Positions 8,010-18,329 are shown, counted from the first letter of the stretch. The stretch: 64,000 bases of DNA from Salibaculum griseiflavum (GCF_003129565.1 NZ_QETF01000007.1:1-64000), one strand, 5' to 3'. Notes: generated from the letters alone by a model not told the origin. Program-made: numbers and translations.

Positions 8010-9016
8010 GCCCAGTTCCCCTTGGACATAAGGCCAAGAATCTCCAGCTGGCGCCAGTTGATGTATTTCTCGGACCATTTGCACCACAGGTCGGGGTGTT
8101 CGGCCAGACCCTCGGCATAGGCCTTGTACTCATGGCTGTTTGCGTAGTGCTGGCCGCGCTCCAGTTCCTCGCGCGCCTTTTCGGTGAAGGTGTCCAGGAA
8201 CTTGGTATGCAAGAGCACGCCCGAGGCCTTTTCCCCGCCCCATTCATCATAGACCAGGTTCAGGCCACGCGGCAGCAGCATGTGGGTCGAGCTGACATAG
8301 GCATAGCGCTTGTCCCACTTGACCAGCGGCGTCTTGTTCAGGGCCGGGGCGCGCCAGGGTTCCTCGGTGAAGAACATCCGTGCGCGCGGGCCACCCTGGA
8401 TCCAAAGATTGTAGAAAAGATGGTTCTTGGAGATCGTATAATTGCCCGCGTCGAACCATGACGCGATTTCCAGCGGGTTCTGTCCGCGTTGATAGGGCAC
8501 CGCGTCAATCCTGCCCTTGGGATACATATCGAGCAGCATCGCAGAGAACGACCGAATCTCTGACGCCTCCAGCCAGTCGGTCAGGGCGCGGATGGGGCGG
8601 GTGTCACAGAACGGAAAGACGAAGAATTCGTCAGGGTCGACGACAAGCGTCCAGTGGCCATGCGCATATTTGCGTTGCAGGTAGTTCAACCAATCAACGC
8701 CGAACCGCGCCCGCCGATAGCTGCCCTTCGTGGTCCAAAGCGACACGTCCGGCTGTTCGGCCAGGTATTCGCGGCCGCCATCCGTGCTGTCGTTGTCCAC
8801 GATGATGAAATGATCGACGCCGAGGTCGCGATAGTATTTCAGGAAATAGGGAAGACGGATATCCTCGTTGCGCAGGGTCGAGAACAACAGGATGTCACCG
8901 GCCCTGATCTGATCGGTCCGGTTGCGAACCTCTCGCAATTCACGCGATTTCCGGCGGGCGCGCAGGTGCCAGCGCTTGCGTTGCAAACGGAGCCGATATG
9001 ATTGCCAGACACCCAA
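8006..9016 (-). CDS. GT2-type glycosyltransferase (first of two paralogues)
   Basis: This 336-residue cytoplasmic enzyme belongs to the glycosyltransferase family 2-like group found in many roseobacters. A very basic N-terminal helix (about 8-34) precedes the catalytic domain, which has STLRNEDIRLPYFL (46-59), VDNDSTDGG (73-81) and the acidic metal-binding motif VDPDEFF (126-132). Donor and acceptor cannot be read from sequence. It shares the same plan, and many stretches such as RFGVDWL and GGPR-R-FF, with the next gene upstream (9152-10195), so the two arose by duplication. It is translationally coupled to the Branch gene. The 135-base AT-rich gap behind it may hold its own promoter. Confidence 0.85.
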   Translation of the reverse strand: MGVWQSYRLRLQRKRWHLRARRKSRELREVRNRTDQIRAGDILLFSTLRNEDIRLPYFLKYYRDLGVDHFIIVDNDSTDGGREYLAEQPDVSLWTTKGSYRRARFGVDWLNYLQRKYAHGHWTLVVDPDEFFVFPFCDTRPIRALTDWLEASEIRSFSAMLLDMYPKGRIDAVPYQRGQNPLEIASWFDAGNYTISKNHLFYNLWIQGGPRARMFFTEEPWRAPALNKTPLVKWDKRYAYVSSTHMLLPRGLNLVYDEWGGEKASGVLLHTKFLDTFTEKAREELERGQHYANSHEYKAYAEGLAEHPDLWCKWSEKYINWRQLEILGLMSKGNWA

Positions 9017-9151
9017 ATGTCACCTTCCTGCCCGTCCCGCCATGGCATTTGCCTCTGACGATAATGCCGTCTCATTCGCCTGCCTGCTACTCTGAAGAGA
9101 ACGCCATCAATTGTTTCCATTCATTAAACAAAAGCACGATCTAGGCAAGGT

Positions 9152-10195
9152 TCAGGGCCAGTCGCCCCGGCCAATCAGGCCAAGCTGCTCCAACTGGCTT
9201 GGTCCTTCGTAACGGGTCGCGCCCGGATACCACAAGTCCACACCGGCGATCAGGGACTGGTGATAGGGCGCGTAAAGCGCGGAATTCTCGAAATGCTGGC
9301 GACGATTCAACTCCTCCGCTGATTTCGCCCCGATGTCTGGCAGGAACTTGGTATGCAACAGAACGCCCGTGGGTCGCCCGGGCTCGAACACCCGGTTCAG
9401 CCGCATCGGCAACGCCTGATGGGTCGAGGTGACATAGGCAAAACGCCGGTTCCAACGCACCAATGGCGTCTTGTTCAGCGTCGGTGCGCGCTCGGGTTCG
9501 GTCCGAAAAAAGGCACGGTCACGGGGCCCACCCTGAATCCAGAGGTTGTCGAAAACCCGATGCCGCTGGCCGCGATAGCCGGTCGCGTCGAACCATCGCA
9601 GGTGATCCAGCGGATCGTCACCGGCATTGAATCCCCCCTCGGTAACCGACCGGTCCGGATAGAGGTCGAGCATCAGCGCCCCGAAAGCATCGCGCCCGGT
9701 CTTGTCCAGATGCGCCGTCAATTGCCGAAGGTCACGCCCCCCGGGCAGAACAAGCAGTTCATCCGCATCGACGGTCAGGCACCACTTGCCATGCCCGAAC
9801 CGGAATTGAAGGCAGGTCAGCCAATCGACGCCGAACCGCGACTGCTTGTAGCTCGCCCCGGTCCGCCAAAGCGATACGTCCCGCTGGCCTTCCAGGAACG
9901 CAGCGGTTCCATCATCGCTGTCATTGTCCACGATCACGAAATGATCGACCCCGAGCGCCCGGTAGTGATCAAGGAAATGCGGCAGGCGCAACATCTCGTT
10001 GCGGATCGTGGAGAAGGCGAGGATCGGTGCGGCGCGGATACGGTCCGGCATCACGGAATGGCGGCGCAGCTCCTTGCGGCGGCGCAGCGACCGCGCAAGC
10101 AGCCGGCGACGCTTCCAGCGCATGCGATAGGCGAACCATAGCGAGGTGGGTGCGGTCCGGGGCGCCGAGGCGTCCATGTCCGCAAAAATGGTCAT
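9152..10195 (-). CDS. GT2-type glycosyltransferase (second paralogue)
   Basis: This 347-residue paralogue of the neighbouring glycosyltransferase has a basic N-terminus (about 23-46), FSTIRNEMLRLPHFLDHY (61-78), VDNDSDDGT (89-97) and VDADELL (142-148) in place of VDPDEFF. Both share GASYKQSRFGVDWL-like and IQGGPRDRAFF-like segments. It is expected to add a sugar to a cell-surface polymer, though the linkage is unknown. It begins five bases after galU, which supplies UDP-glucose, so the pair is probably cotranscribed. The ATG at 10195 is used here; Met7 is an alternative. Confidence 0.85.
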   Translation of the reverse strand: MTIFADMDASAPRTAPTSLWFAYRMRWKRRRLLARSLRRRKELRRHSVMPDRIRAAPILAFSTIRNEMLRLPHFLDHYRALGVDHFVIVDNDSDDGTAAFLEGQRDVSLWRTGASYKQSRFGVDWLTCLQFRFGHGKWCLTVDADELLVLPGGRDLRQLTAHLDKTGRDAFGALMLDLYPDRSVTEGGFNAGDDPLDHLRWFDATGYRGQRHRVFDNLWIQGGPRDRAFFRTEPERAPTLNKTPLVRWNRRFAYVTSTHQALPMRLNRVFEPGRPTGVLLHTKFLPDIGAKSAEELNRRQHFENSALYAPYHQSLIAGVDLWYPGATRYEGPSQLEQLGLIGRGDWP

Positions 10196-10200
10196 GAAGC

Positions 10201-11094
10201 CTATTGCGCCGCCTGGCGCATCGACATGAGGTCTTGCAGATACTCGCCGAATTCTTCGCGCAGATCATCGCGCGCCAGCCCGAAGGCAACCGTCGCCTGC
10301 AGGAAACCGGCCTTGGACCCGCAATCGAAGCGCTCACCCCGGAACCGGTAGCCGAACACGTCGCGGCCTGCTTGGATCTCGGCGGCAATGGCGTCTGTCA
10401 GCTGGATTTCTCCGCCGGAACCCGTCTTGATACGGCTCAGGTTGCGCATGATGTCAGGTGTCAGGATGTAGCGGCCGATCACGGCGAGGTTCGAGGGCGC
10501 CTCTTCCGCGGGGGGTTTTTCCACCATGCCCTGAACCGATACGGTTTCGCCCCGGTCTTCACGGATATCCAGCACGCCGTAGGCCGATGTCTTGTCCTGC
10601 GGCACATCCATCGCGGCAACCATGCAGCCGCCGGTTTCGGCGTGGGTCTCGACCATCTGCTGCAGACAGGGCTTTTCCGCCGCGATCACGTCGTCGGGCA
10701 AGATCACCGCGAAAGGCTCGTTGCCGATCAGGCGCCGGGCGCACCAGACGGCGTGGCCCAGCCCCATCGCCTTGTGCTGCCGGATATAGGCGATGGCACC
10801 GCTATCCATATTGGTGGTCTTGAGCGTGGCGAGCAGGTCTTCCTTACCCGCCTTGCGCAACGTGTTTTCCAGCTCGGGCGAATGGTCGAAATAATCCTCC
10901 AGCGCGGATTTCCCGCGCGAGGTGACGAAGATGAAGTCCTTGATCCCGGCCGCGCGCGCCTCATCAATCGCGTATTGGATCAGGGGCCGATCCACCAGCG
11001 TCATGATTTCCTTGGGGATCGACTTCGTCGCCGGAAGAAACCGCGTCCCCTTGCCCGCAACCGGAAAAATCGCCTTCGTCACTCGTTTCTTCAT
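10201..11094 (-). CDS. galU: UTP-glucose-1-phosphate uridylyltransferase
   Basis: GalU makes UDP-glucose from UTP and glucose 1-phosphate, feeding surface polysaccharides. The 297 residues are full length. The nucleotide-binding signature AGKGTRFLPATKSIPKE is at 13-29. GLGHAVWCAR, VILPDDVI and VEKPP are also present, and GERFDCGSKAGFLQA is near the C-terminus. It lies just upstream of a GT2 gene that could use its product. A 103-base gap separates it from kdsB, enough for a separate promoter, though I see no convincing one. Confidence 0.95.
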   Translation of the reverse strand: MKKRVTKAIFPVAGKGTRFLPATKSIPKEIMTLVDRPLIQYAIDEARAAGIKDFIFVTSRGKSALEDYFDHSPELENTLRKAGKEDLLATLKTTNMDSGAIAYIRQHKAMGLGHAVWCARRLIGNEPFAVILPDDVIAAEKPCLQQMVETHAETGGCMVAAMDVPQDKTSAYGVLDIREDRGETVSVQGMVEKPPAEEAPSNLAVIGRYILTPDIMRNLSRIKTGSGGEIQLTDAIAAEIQAGRDVFGYRFRGERFDCGSKAGFLQATVAFGLARDDLREEFGEYLQDLMSMRQAAQ

Positions 11095-11197
11095 GTCACA
11101 TCCTTGGTCGTCTCAGGAAAGGCGCGTCAATCGCATCAGATACTGTCACAAACATGATCCCTCCGTGACCTCCAAGGGGAGATCCCCGGAAAATTGA

Positions 11198-11998
11198 TCA
11201 TGACTGATTCATTTCTACCATCATCGCCTCGATTCGCGCGACGTCCTCGGGATTGTTGAGCTCCCAGAACTGCCGGCCTCGCGCCTCGACCTCGACACAC
11301 AGCATGGGGACGTCACGTTCGAGGAACCGCAACTGTTCCAACCCTTCGAGGTCTTCCAGGGCGCCGACCGGCCAGCGCGAATAGGCCGCAAGGGCCGACG
11401 GACGATAGGCATAGACGCCGACATGATGAAACACCGGCGTGTCCTCGTCCGCGGCGTAGCTATGCGAGGTGAAGGGCACGACTTCTTTCGAGAAATACAG
11501 CGCCTCGTGATTTGTGCCGAACACCGCTGTCGTGCCGCCCACGCGACCGTTGCGGCGATCTTCGAGAAAGCCGTTCAAGGCGCGCCCGTCGCAGCGCAGC
11601 ACCGGCGTCGCGACCTCGGCGACCGGGTGATCGCGCAGCGCCAGGACCAGATCCTCGATGAACCAGGCGGGGGTCAACGGCGCGTCGCCCTGAAGATTGA
11701 CCACGATGTCATAGCCCCCGCCCAGGACATCCAGCGCCTCGGCGCAGCGTTCCGTGCCATTGCGGCAGGTCTCCGAAGTCATCACGACCTCGGCGCCGAA
11801 AGCCTGTGCGGCGTCGCGAATACGGGTGTCATCGGTGGCCACCACCACCCGATCCACGCCGGAAACCGCCTTGGCGGCTTCCCACGATCTTTGAATCAGG
11901 CTCTTGGATTCGCCCGTCGCACCTCGCAACGCCACCAGCGGCTTGCCGGGGTAGCGGGTCGAAGCGTAGCGCGCGGGTATGACGACCAGGACTGACAT
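11198..11998 (-). CDS. kdsB: KdsB-like CMP-sugar synthetase (3-deoxy-manno-octulosonate cytidylyltransferase family)
   Basis: Members of this family activate Kdo to CMP-Kdo before transfer to lipid A or capsule. The 266-residue protein has the CTP-binding start VVIPARYASTRYPGKPL (5-21), ATDDTRI (54-60) and the C-terminal WELNNPEDV. It departs from canonical KdsB at two conserved places: CRNGTERC (78-85) instead of H-x-SGTER, and NLQGDAPL (101-108) instead of VQGDEP. The sugar it activates may therefore differ from Kdo. The ATG at 11998 overlaps the cysQ stop by one base (TGATG). The gene symbol is given by family, not by proven substrate. Confidence 0.8.
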   Translation of the reverse strand: MSVLVVIPARYASTRYPGKPLVALRGATGESKSLIQRSWEAAKAVSGVDRVVVATDDTRIRDAAQAFGAEVVMTSETCRNGTERCAEALDVLGGGYDIVVNLQGDAPLTPAWFIEDLVLALRDHPVAEVATPVLRCDGRALNGFLEDRRNGRVGGTTAVFGTNHEALYFSKEVVPFTSHSYAADEDTPVFHHVGVYAYRPSALAAYSRWPVGALEDLEGLEQLRFLERDVPMLCVEVEARGRQFWELNNPEDVARIEAMMVEMNQS

Positions 11999-12795
11999 CA
12001 GGCAGGCTTCAAATCCACACCCGGCGCGTAGGCTATGAAGAACGGGTTTGCGAAGCCGTCCTTGCCATAGCGCAGCGGTTGGTGATCGTCGAAACGCACC
12101 ACGTCTCCGCCCGCGCCGACCAGAACCGCATGGCCGGCAGCGGTGTCCCATTCCATTGTGCGGCCGACGCGAGGATAGAGATCGGCCTCGCCCGTGGCGA
12201 CAAGACAGAGTTTCAGCGACGAGCCCGCGCTCTTGCTGTCCTTGATCGCGTATTTGGCGATGTAATCCTCCGTGGCCTGGTCGCGATGCGACTTCGAGGC
12301 AACGATCATCAGCGCGTCATTGTCCGGCGCGCTGACCCGGATCGGGTGGGTCTCGCCGGGCGTCGCCTTGTCAAATGGCCCGGCCTCTTCAACGGCATTT
12401 CCTCCGGCATCGGTATAGAACAGCCGCCCCCTCGCAGGCGCGTAGACGACGCCCCGCACCGGGCTGCCATCCAGAACATAGGCAATGTTCACGGTAAAGT
12501 CGCCGCGGCGGTTGATAAATTCCTTGGTGCCGTCCAGCGGATCGACAATCAGGAACGTGCTGGCCGACTGGTCATGCGACGCGGCCTGTTCCTCGGTCAC
12601 CAGCGCGATATCCGGAAAGGCTGCCCGCAGCCCGGCCGAGATATGCGCGTCGGCGGCTTCGTCGGCGGCGGTCACCGGGCTGTCATCTCCCTTCGTTCGG
12701 ACTTCGAAATCGGGGGCGTTGTAGATGTCCATGATGATGTCGCCGGCTTCCAACGCGAGGCGTCGCATCACCGTGATTAGGTTGTGTAGGTCCAA
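11998..12795 (-). CDS. cysQ: 3'(2'),5'-bisphosphate nucleotidase
   Basis: CysQ hydrolyses PAP (adenosine 3',5'-bisphosphate), the product of PAPS-dependent sulfate transfer and sulfate reduction, to AMP. The 265-residue protein has the inositol-monophosphatase fold signatures: VTEEQA (66-71), DPLDGTKEF (85-93) and EWDTAAGHAVL near the C-terminus. The start is a TTG at 12795, seven bases after an AGGAG, because no ATG lies at the right place. It heads a co-oriented run that ends in a sulfotransferase, so removal of PAP made by that enzyme is a plausible local role. It is cotranscribed with kdsB. Confidence 0.93.
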   Translation of the reverse strand: MDLHNLITVMRRLALEAGDIIMDIYNAPDFEVRTKGDDSPVTAADEAADAHISAGLRAAFPDIALVTEEQAASHDQSASTFLIVDPLDGTKEFINRRGDFTVNIAYVLDGSPVRGVVYAPARGRLFYTDAGGNAVEEAGPFDKATPGETHPIRVSAPDNDALMIVASKSHRDQATEDYIAKYAIKDSKSAGSSLKLCLVATGEADLYPRVGRTMEWDTAAGHAVLVGAGGDVVRFDDHQPLRYGKDGFANPFFIAYAPGVDLKPA

Positions 12796-12935
12796 GGATA
12801 TGCTCCTGCCCGCGTATTGAGCGGTTCTTGTTGATCGGTCAGGTCGGCCCACTTATGCTGATTGCTACAATAAACGGCAAGGAAATCGTGGTTTCCTTGA
12901 CCGACAGCATAGCAGGCAGACCCCGAGCGCACCCC

Positions 12936-13757
12936 ATGTTCGACGCCAACAGAATCCAGACACGGTCGCGCGGAGCGTTTGCGCTGCTGGAACTGATCTA
13001 TCATTCCATCGTGCGCGATATCCGTAAGGAACACCGATACGCCGTTATCGGTCTGATCATGAATATCATGCAGACCATGGTGTTCGTCCTGGCCTTCTAC
13101 TTCATGTTCTCGGTTCTGGGGTTGAAGGGCACAGCGATCCGGGGGGATTTCCTGATCTACATCATGTCCGGGATTTTCCTGTTCATGACCCATATCAAGG
13201 CCATGGGCGCAGTCATGAAGTCGGAAGGACCTGCTTCGGCCATGATGAAGCACGCCCCGATGAACACGATCGTCGCAATATCGGCGGCCGCGCTCAGTTC
13301 GCTCTACATCCAGGTCCTGTCCATGGCGGTGGTCCTGTTTCTGTATCACGCGATCATGGAGCCGATCACCATTCACGACCCGGTCGGCGCAATGGGCATG
13401 GTCCTATTGGCCTGGTTCTCGGGCTGCGCGGTCGGCATCATCTTTCTTGGGCTCAAACCCTGGCTGCCGGGGTTCGTGGCCATCGCCTCGTCGATCTATT
13501 CGCGCGCCAACATGATCGCCAGCGGCAAGATGTTCGTGGCCAACACCCTCCCCAGCACGATGCTCGCCCTTTTCGACTGGAACCCGCTGTTCCACTGCAT
13601 CGATCAGGCGCGGGGCTTTGCCTTCATCAACTACAACCCGCATTTCAGCTCGATTTCCTATCCGCTGATCGTCAGTTTGGTGCTGATCATGATCGGCCTG
13701 ATGCTGGAATTCTATTCGCGCCAGAACGTATCAGCCAGCATGAACGCAACCCGATGA
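12936..13757 (+). CDS. ABC-2 type polysaccharide export permease, without adjacent ATPase
   Basis: This is a 273-residue inner-membrane protein of the ABC-2 family, the type that exports polysaccharides or polyol phosphates. It has about six membrane segments (near 36-62, 72-92, 110-140, 148-173, 175-190 and 244-262) and the typical WNPLFHCIDQAR motif at 215-226. The open frame reaches back to 12828, but the ATG at 12936 gives the family-like N-terminus. It is divergent from cysQ and close to the glycan genes, so export of that glycan is possible. No ATPase gene lies beside it, which is unusual for this class. The downstream gene overlaps by ATGA. Confidence 0.82.
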   Translation: MFDANRIQTRSRGAFALLELIYHSIVRDIRKEHRYAVIGLIMNIMQTMVFVLAFYFMFSVLGLKGTAIRGDFLIYIMSGIFLFMTHIKAMGAVMKSEGPASAMMKHAPMNTIVAISAAALSSLYIQVLSMAVVLFLYHAIMEPITIHDPVGAMGMVLLAWFSGCAVGIIFLGLKPWLPGFVAIASSIYSRANMIASGKMFVANTLPSTMLALFDWNPLFHCIDQARGFAFINYNPHFSSISYPLIVSLVLIMIGLMLEFYSRQNVSASMNATR

Positions 13758-14353
13758 GATACCTGCTTGCTTTCCTCCTTGCTCTGGCACTTCCCGCCAT
13801 GTCCGCCGCCCAGACCGGTTGGCCCGCCCTCTACGATGTTGCGGGCGTCGCCAGTGACGATGTGCTGAACGTGCGCGCCGGACCGGGCGCCGGCTTCGAC
13901 AAGCTGGGCAGCCTGCCCCACGACGCCGAAGGGATCGAGGTTATCGACGTCGATGACGGCGTCCGCTGGGGCCGGATCAATCTTGATGAGCGGTCGGGAT
14001 GGGTCTCGCTGGCCTATCTGCGCCGCCTGCCGGGCCAGGGCGACAGGGCGTTCCCCGCCGTCGCGCGCTGTTACGGCACCGAGCCGTTCTGGGACCTGGA
14101 GCGTGACGGCGACTCCGTGACCTTTCGATTGTTGGTGGATGTCATCGCCGGTCCGGTCGCCGTGCAACAGACGCGGTCGACGGGGCGGCTGGACAGGTTC
14201 GGCTTCGCCGGCACGGGGATCGCCGCGACAATCGCTCGATCCGCCTGCAATGACGGCATGTCCGACCGCCAGTATGGCCTGTCGATCGAGGTGTTGCTCC
14301 GCTCCGGTGGCGACTGGACCCAGTATTCGGGGTGCTGCTCGCTCCAACGCTAG
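13754..14353 (+). CDS. secreted SH3b-domain protein with GTEPFW motif
   Basis: This 199-residue exported protein has a signal peptide (about 1-19, Ala-Ala before Gln20) and a bacterial SH3 domain at about 34-92 (LNVRAGPG at 38-45, GWVSLAYLR at 82-90). Its C-terminal domain contains CYGTEPFW (106-113), CNDGMSDRQYGL and a final GCC. The last part resembles the COG3650 group of uncharacterised envelope proteins. SH3b domains often bind peptidoglycan, so a cell-wall role is possible but unproven. It overlaps the permease by ATGA and shares its terminal CTAG with alkB on the other strand. Confidence 0.75.
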   Translation: MRYLLAFLLALALPAMSAAQTGWPALYDVAGVASDDVLNVRAGPGAGFDKLGSLPHDAEGIEVIDVDDGVRWGRINLDERSGWVSLAYLRRLPGQGDRAFPAVARCYGTEPFWDLERDGDSVTFRLLVDVIAGPVAVQQTRSTGRLDRFGFAGTGIAATIARSACNDGMSDRQYGLSIEVLLRSGGDWTQYSGCCSLQR

Positions 14354-14985
14354 GTGACGACCCGCAGGGTCAGGTTGATCCGCCCACCATCCTTCAAGAG
14401 TGGCGACGTGCCATCCTTGACCCGGTCGATCCCGTGATAGACCAGCCGTGCCGCCCCGCCCATGCGCAGCACGTCGCCCGACCGCAGCCAGACGCTTTCG
14501 GTCTTGCCGCCGCGCGTCGTGTTGCCGATGCGGAACAGGGCTTCGTCCCCCAGTGAAATGGACAGAACCGGCTGGTCGAAATCCGCCTCGTCGCGATCCT
14601 GATGCATCCCCATGCGTGCGCCCGGCGGGTAGAAATTCACGAGGCAGCAATCAGGCTGGCGATCCGTGCCCGACAGCGCCTCCCATACATCGAGAATCGA
14701 GCGCGGGATCGGCGGCCAGTCCATGCCCTCCGGGTGCCGCTCTTCGTAGCGGTAACCGGATCGGTCCGTGACCCAGCCATACCGCCCGGCCGAGGTCATG
14801 CGTACGCTCATCTTCCGGCCTGACGGGGTCACAGGCTCGAACAGGGGCGCCGCTGCCGCTATGGCGCGAATGTCGTCCAGCATGGCGCCCTGCCGATCCG
14901 GAGACAGCCAGGATTCCCACAGATCGACCCCGCGAATGGAAAGCGTCGGCGCAACACCCGGGCCTGATTCCTCGAATTTGCTCAT
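14350..14985 (-). CDS. alkB: AlkB family Fe(II)/2-oxoglutarate-dependent DNA repair dioxygenase
   Basis: AlkB removes methyl groups such as 1-methyladenine and 3-methylcytosine from nucleic acids by oxidation. The 211-residue protein has the iron ligands His128 and Asp130 (MHQDRDEAD) and His184 (VYHGIDR). The 2-oxoglutarate-binding arginines are in RINLTLR (202-208). The substrate-contacting NFYPPGARMGMHQDRDE region matches AlkB of E. coli. The ATG at 14985 follows an AAAGGCATAGGA region; upstream codons are unlikely to be used. It is monocistronic and convergent with the SH3b gene. Confidence 0.93.
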   Translation of the reverse strand: MSKFEESGPGVAPTLSIRGVDLWESWLSPDRQGAMLDDIRAIAAAAPLFEPVTPSGRKMSVRMTSAGRYGWVTDRSGYRYEERHPEGMDWPPIPRSILDVWEALSGTDRQPDCCLVNFYPPGARMGMHQDRDEADFDQPVLSISLGDEALFRIGNTTRGGKTESVWLRSGDVLRMGGAARLVYHGIDRVKDGTSPLLKDGGRINLTLRVVT

Positions 14986-15003
14986 TCCTATGCCTTTCCG
15001 CTG

Positions 15004-15033
15004 CTTGCAGCCTTCTTTTCCCCTACCTATATA
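15004..15033 (+). promoter_or_regulatory. sigma-32 (RpoH) type promoter of dnaK
   Basis: CTTGCA (15004-15009) and CCTATATA (15026-15033) are separated by 16 bases and lie about 107 bases upstream of dnaK. In alphaproteobacteria RpoH promoters have a CTTG -35 element and a CCTATNT-like -10 element, which this matches well. No CIRCE-type inverted repeat is visible in the leader, so control is probably by sigma-32 alone. Confidence 0.72.
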
Positions 15034-15140
15034 CGCCCTGATCCGGATCGGGGATGACCCCGGTTCAGCAGAATCCATGAGGCCGGGGTGCCGCATCGGG
15101 CCCCTGCCGCTCAAACCGCCTGAAGAAAGGGATTTGTAAA

Positions 15141-17057
<1,917 letters not shown>

Positions 17058-17071
17058 GGGAAATGACGCTG

Positions 17072-17105
17072 CAAAGCCGGCCCAGCCCATGCCGGGCCGG
17101 CTTTG
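17072..17105 (+). terminator. intercistronic hairpin between dnaK and dnaJ
   Basis: CAAAGCCGGCCC (17072-17083) is exactly complementary to GGGCCGGCTTTG (17094-17105), giving a 12-base-pair stem with a ten-base loop. Only a short T-run is part of the stem end, so termination may be partial. Such structures commonly lower expression of the second gene or protect the 3' end of the first message. Confidence 0.7.
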
Positions 17106-17129
17106 TGCGACCCAAAGGGGGAAACGCTC

Positions 17130-18284
17130 ATGTCCAAACGTGACTATTACGAGGTTCTCGGGGTCTCAAAGGGCGCCAGCGCCGACGAAATCAAGAAGGC
17201 CTATCGCAAGAAGGCCAAGGAACTGCACCCGGACCGGAACACCGACAACCCCGAAGCGGAACAGCAGTTCAAGGAAGCGGGCGAAGCCTACGACGTCCTG
17301 AAAGACCCGGAAAAGAAAGCGGCCTATGACCGCTTCGGCCATGCCGCTTTCGAAAACGGCATGGGTGGTGGCGGTGGCCGTCCCGGCGGTGGCTTCCAGG
17401 GCCAGGGCGATTTCGCCAGCGCCTTTTCCGATGTTTTCGACGACCTGTTCGGCGATTTCATGGGTGGCCGCGGTGGCGGCGGCGGCCGGTCTCGCGCCGC
17501 GCGCGGCAGCGACCTGCGCTACAACATGCGTGTCACACTCGAAGAGGCCTATGCCGGCACCCAGAAGACGATCACCGTCCCGACCTCGGTGCAGTGCAGC
17601 TCTTGCGACGGTTCCGGCGCTGAAGGCGGGAGTGAACCGGTCACCTGCCCGACATGTTCGGGCATGGGCAAGGTGCGCGCGCAACAAGGGTTCTTCACTG
17701 TCGAACGGACCTGCCCGACCTGTAACGGGATGGGTCAGACCATCAAGAACCCGTGCAAGACATGCCACGGCGCCGGACGCGTCGAGAAGGAAAAACAGAT
17801 TACCGTCAATATCCCGCCCGGCGTCGAAACCGGCACCCGGATTCGCCATGCAGGCGAGGGCGAGGCCGGGATGCGTGGCGGGCCTGCCGGTGATCTTTAT
17901 GTCTTCATCGAGGTCCGCGAACATGAATTGTTCGAGCGCGAGGGCAATCACCTGTTCTGCCGCGTGCCGGTCTCGATGACCACCGCCGCGCTGGGCGGTG
18001 ACATCGAGGTGCCGACGATCGACGGCGGGCGCAGCCGCGTCAAGATCCCGGCCGGCAGCCAGTCCGGCCGCCAGATGCGCCTTCGTGCCAAGGGGATGCC
18101 GGCGCTTCGCTCCGGCGGACCCGGAGACATGTTCATCGAATTGGCGGTCGAGACCCCGGTCAACCTGACGGCCAAGCAGAAAGAGCTGCTGAAGGAATTC
18201 GAAAAGCTGGCGGAAGACAACAATCCGCAAAGCTCGAATTTCTTCAAGTCGGTGAAGAACTTCTGGGAATCGATGAAGGGTTAA
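17130..18284 (+). CDS. dnaJ: chaperone DnaJ (Hsp40)
   Basis: DnaJ delivers substrates to DnaK and stimulates its ATPase. The 384 residues contain the J domain (1-70, with the essential HPD at 33-35), a Gly/Phe-rich region (about 75-120) and four zinc-binding CxxC units (156-159, 173-176, 195-198, 209-212). The C-terminal substrate domains follow. The ATG at 17130 has an AAAGGGGGAAA ribosome-binding site; the frame extends back to 17103 but would add an atypical N-terminus. It is the second gene of the dnaKJ heat-shock operon. Confidence 0.98.
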   Translation: MSKRDYYEVLGVSKGASADEIKKAYRKKAKELHPDRNTDNPEAEQQFKEAGEAYDVLKDPEKKAAYDRFGHAAFENGMGGGGGRPGGGFQGQGDFASAFSDVFDDLFGDFMGGRGGGGGRSRAARGSDLRYNMRVTLEEAYAGTQKTITVPTSVQCSSCDGSGAEGGSEPVTCPTCSGMGKVRAQQGFFTVERTCPTCNGMGQTIKNPCKTCHGAGRVEKEKQITVNIPPGVETGTRIRHAGEGEAGMRGGPAGDLYVFIEVREHELFEREGNHLFCRVPVSMTTAALGGDIEVPTIDGGRSRVKIPAGSQSGRQMRLRAKGMPALRSGGPGDMFIELAVETPVNLTAKQKELLKEFEKLAEDNNPQSSNFFKSVKNFWESMKG

Positions 18285-18329
18285 CCGCCGTTAACGTCCC
18301 GGTAAGGGATTCGGGGCAAGTGTGGAGGC

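Noticed and set aside
5874-8120. 748-codon open frame on the plus strand
   Set aside because: It lies antisense to the sulfotransferase and Branch genes, shows no family motifs and reflects the high G+C codon pattern of the real genes.
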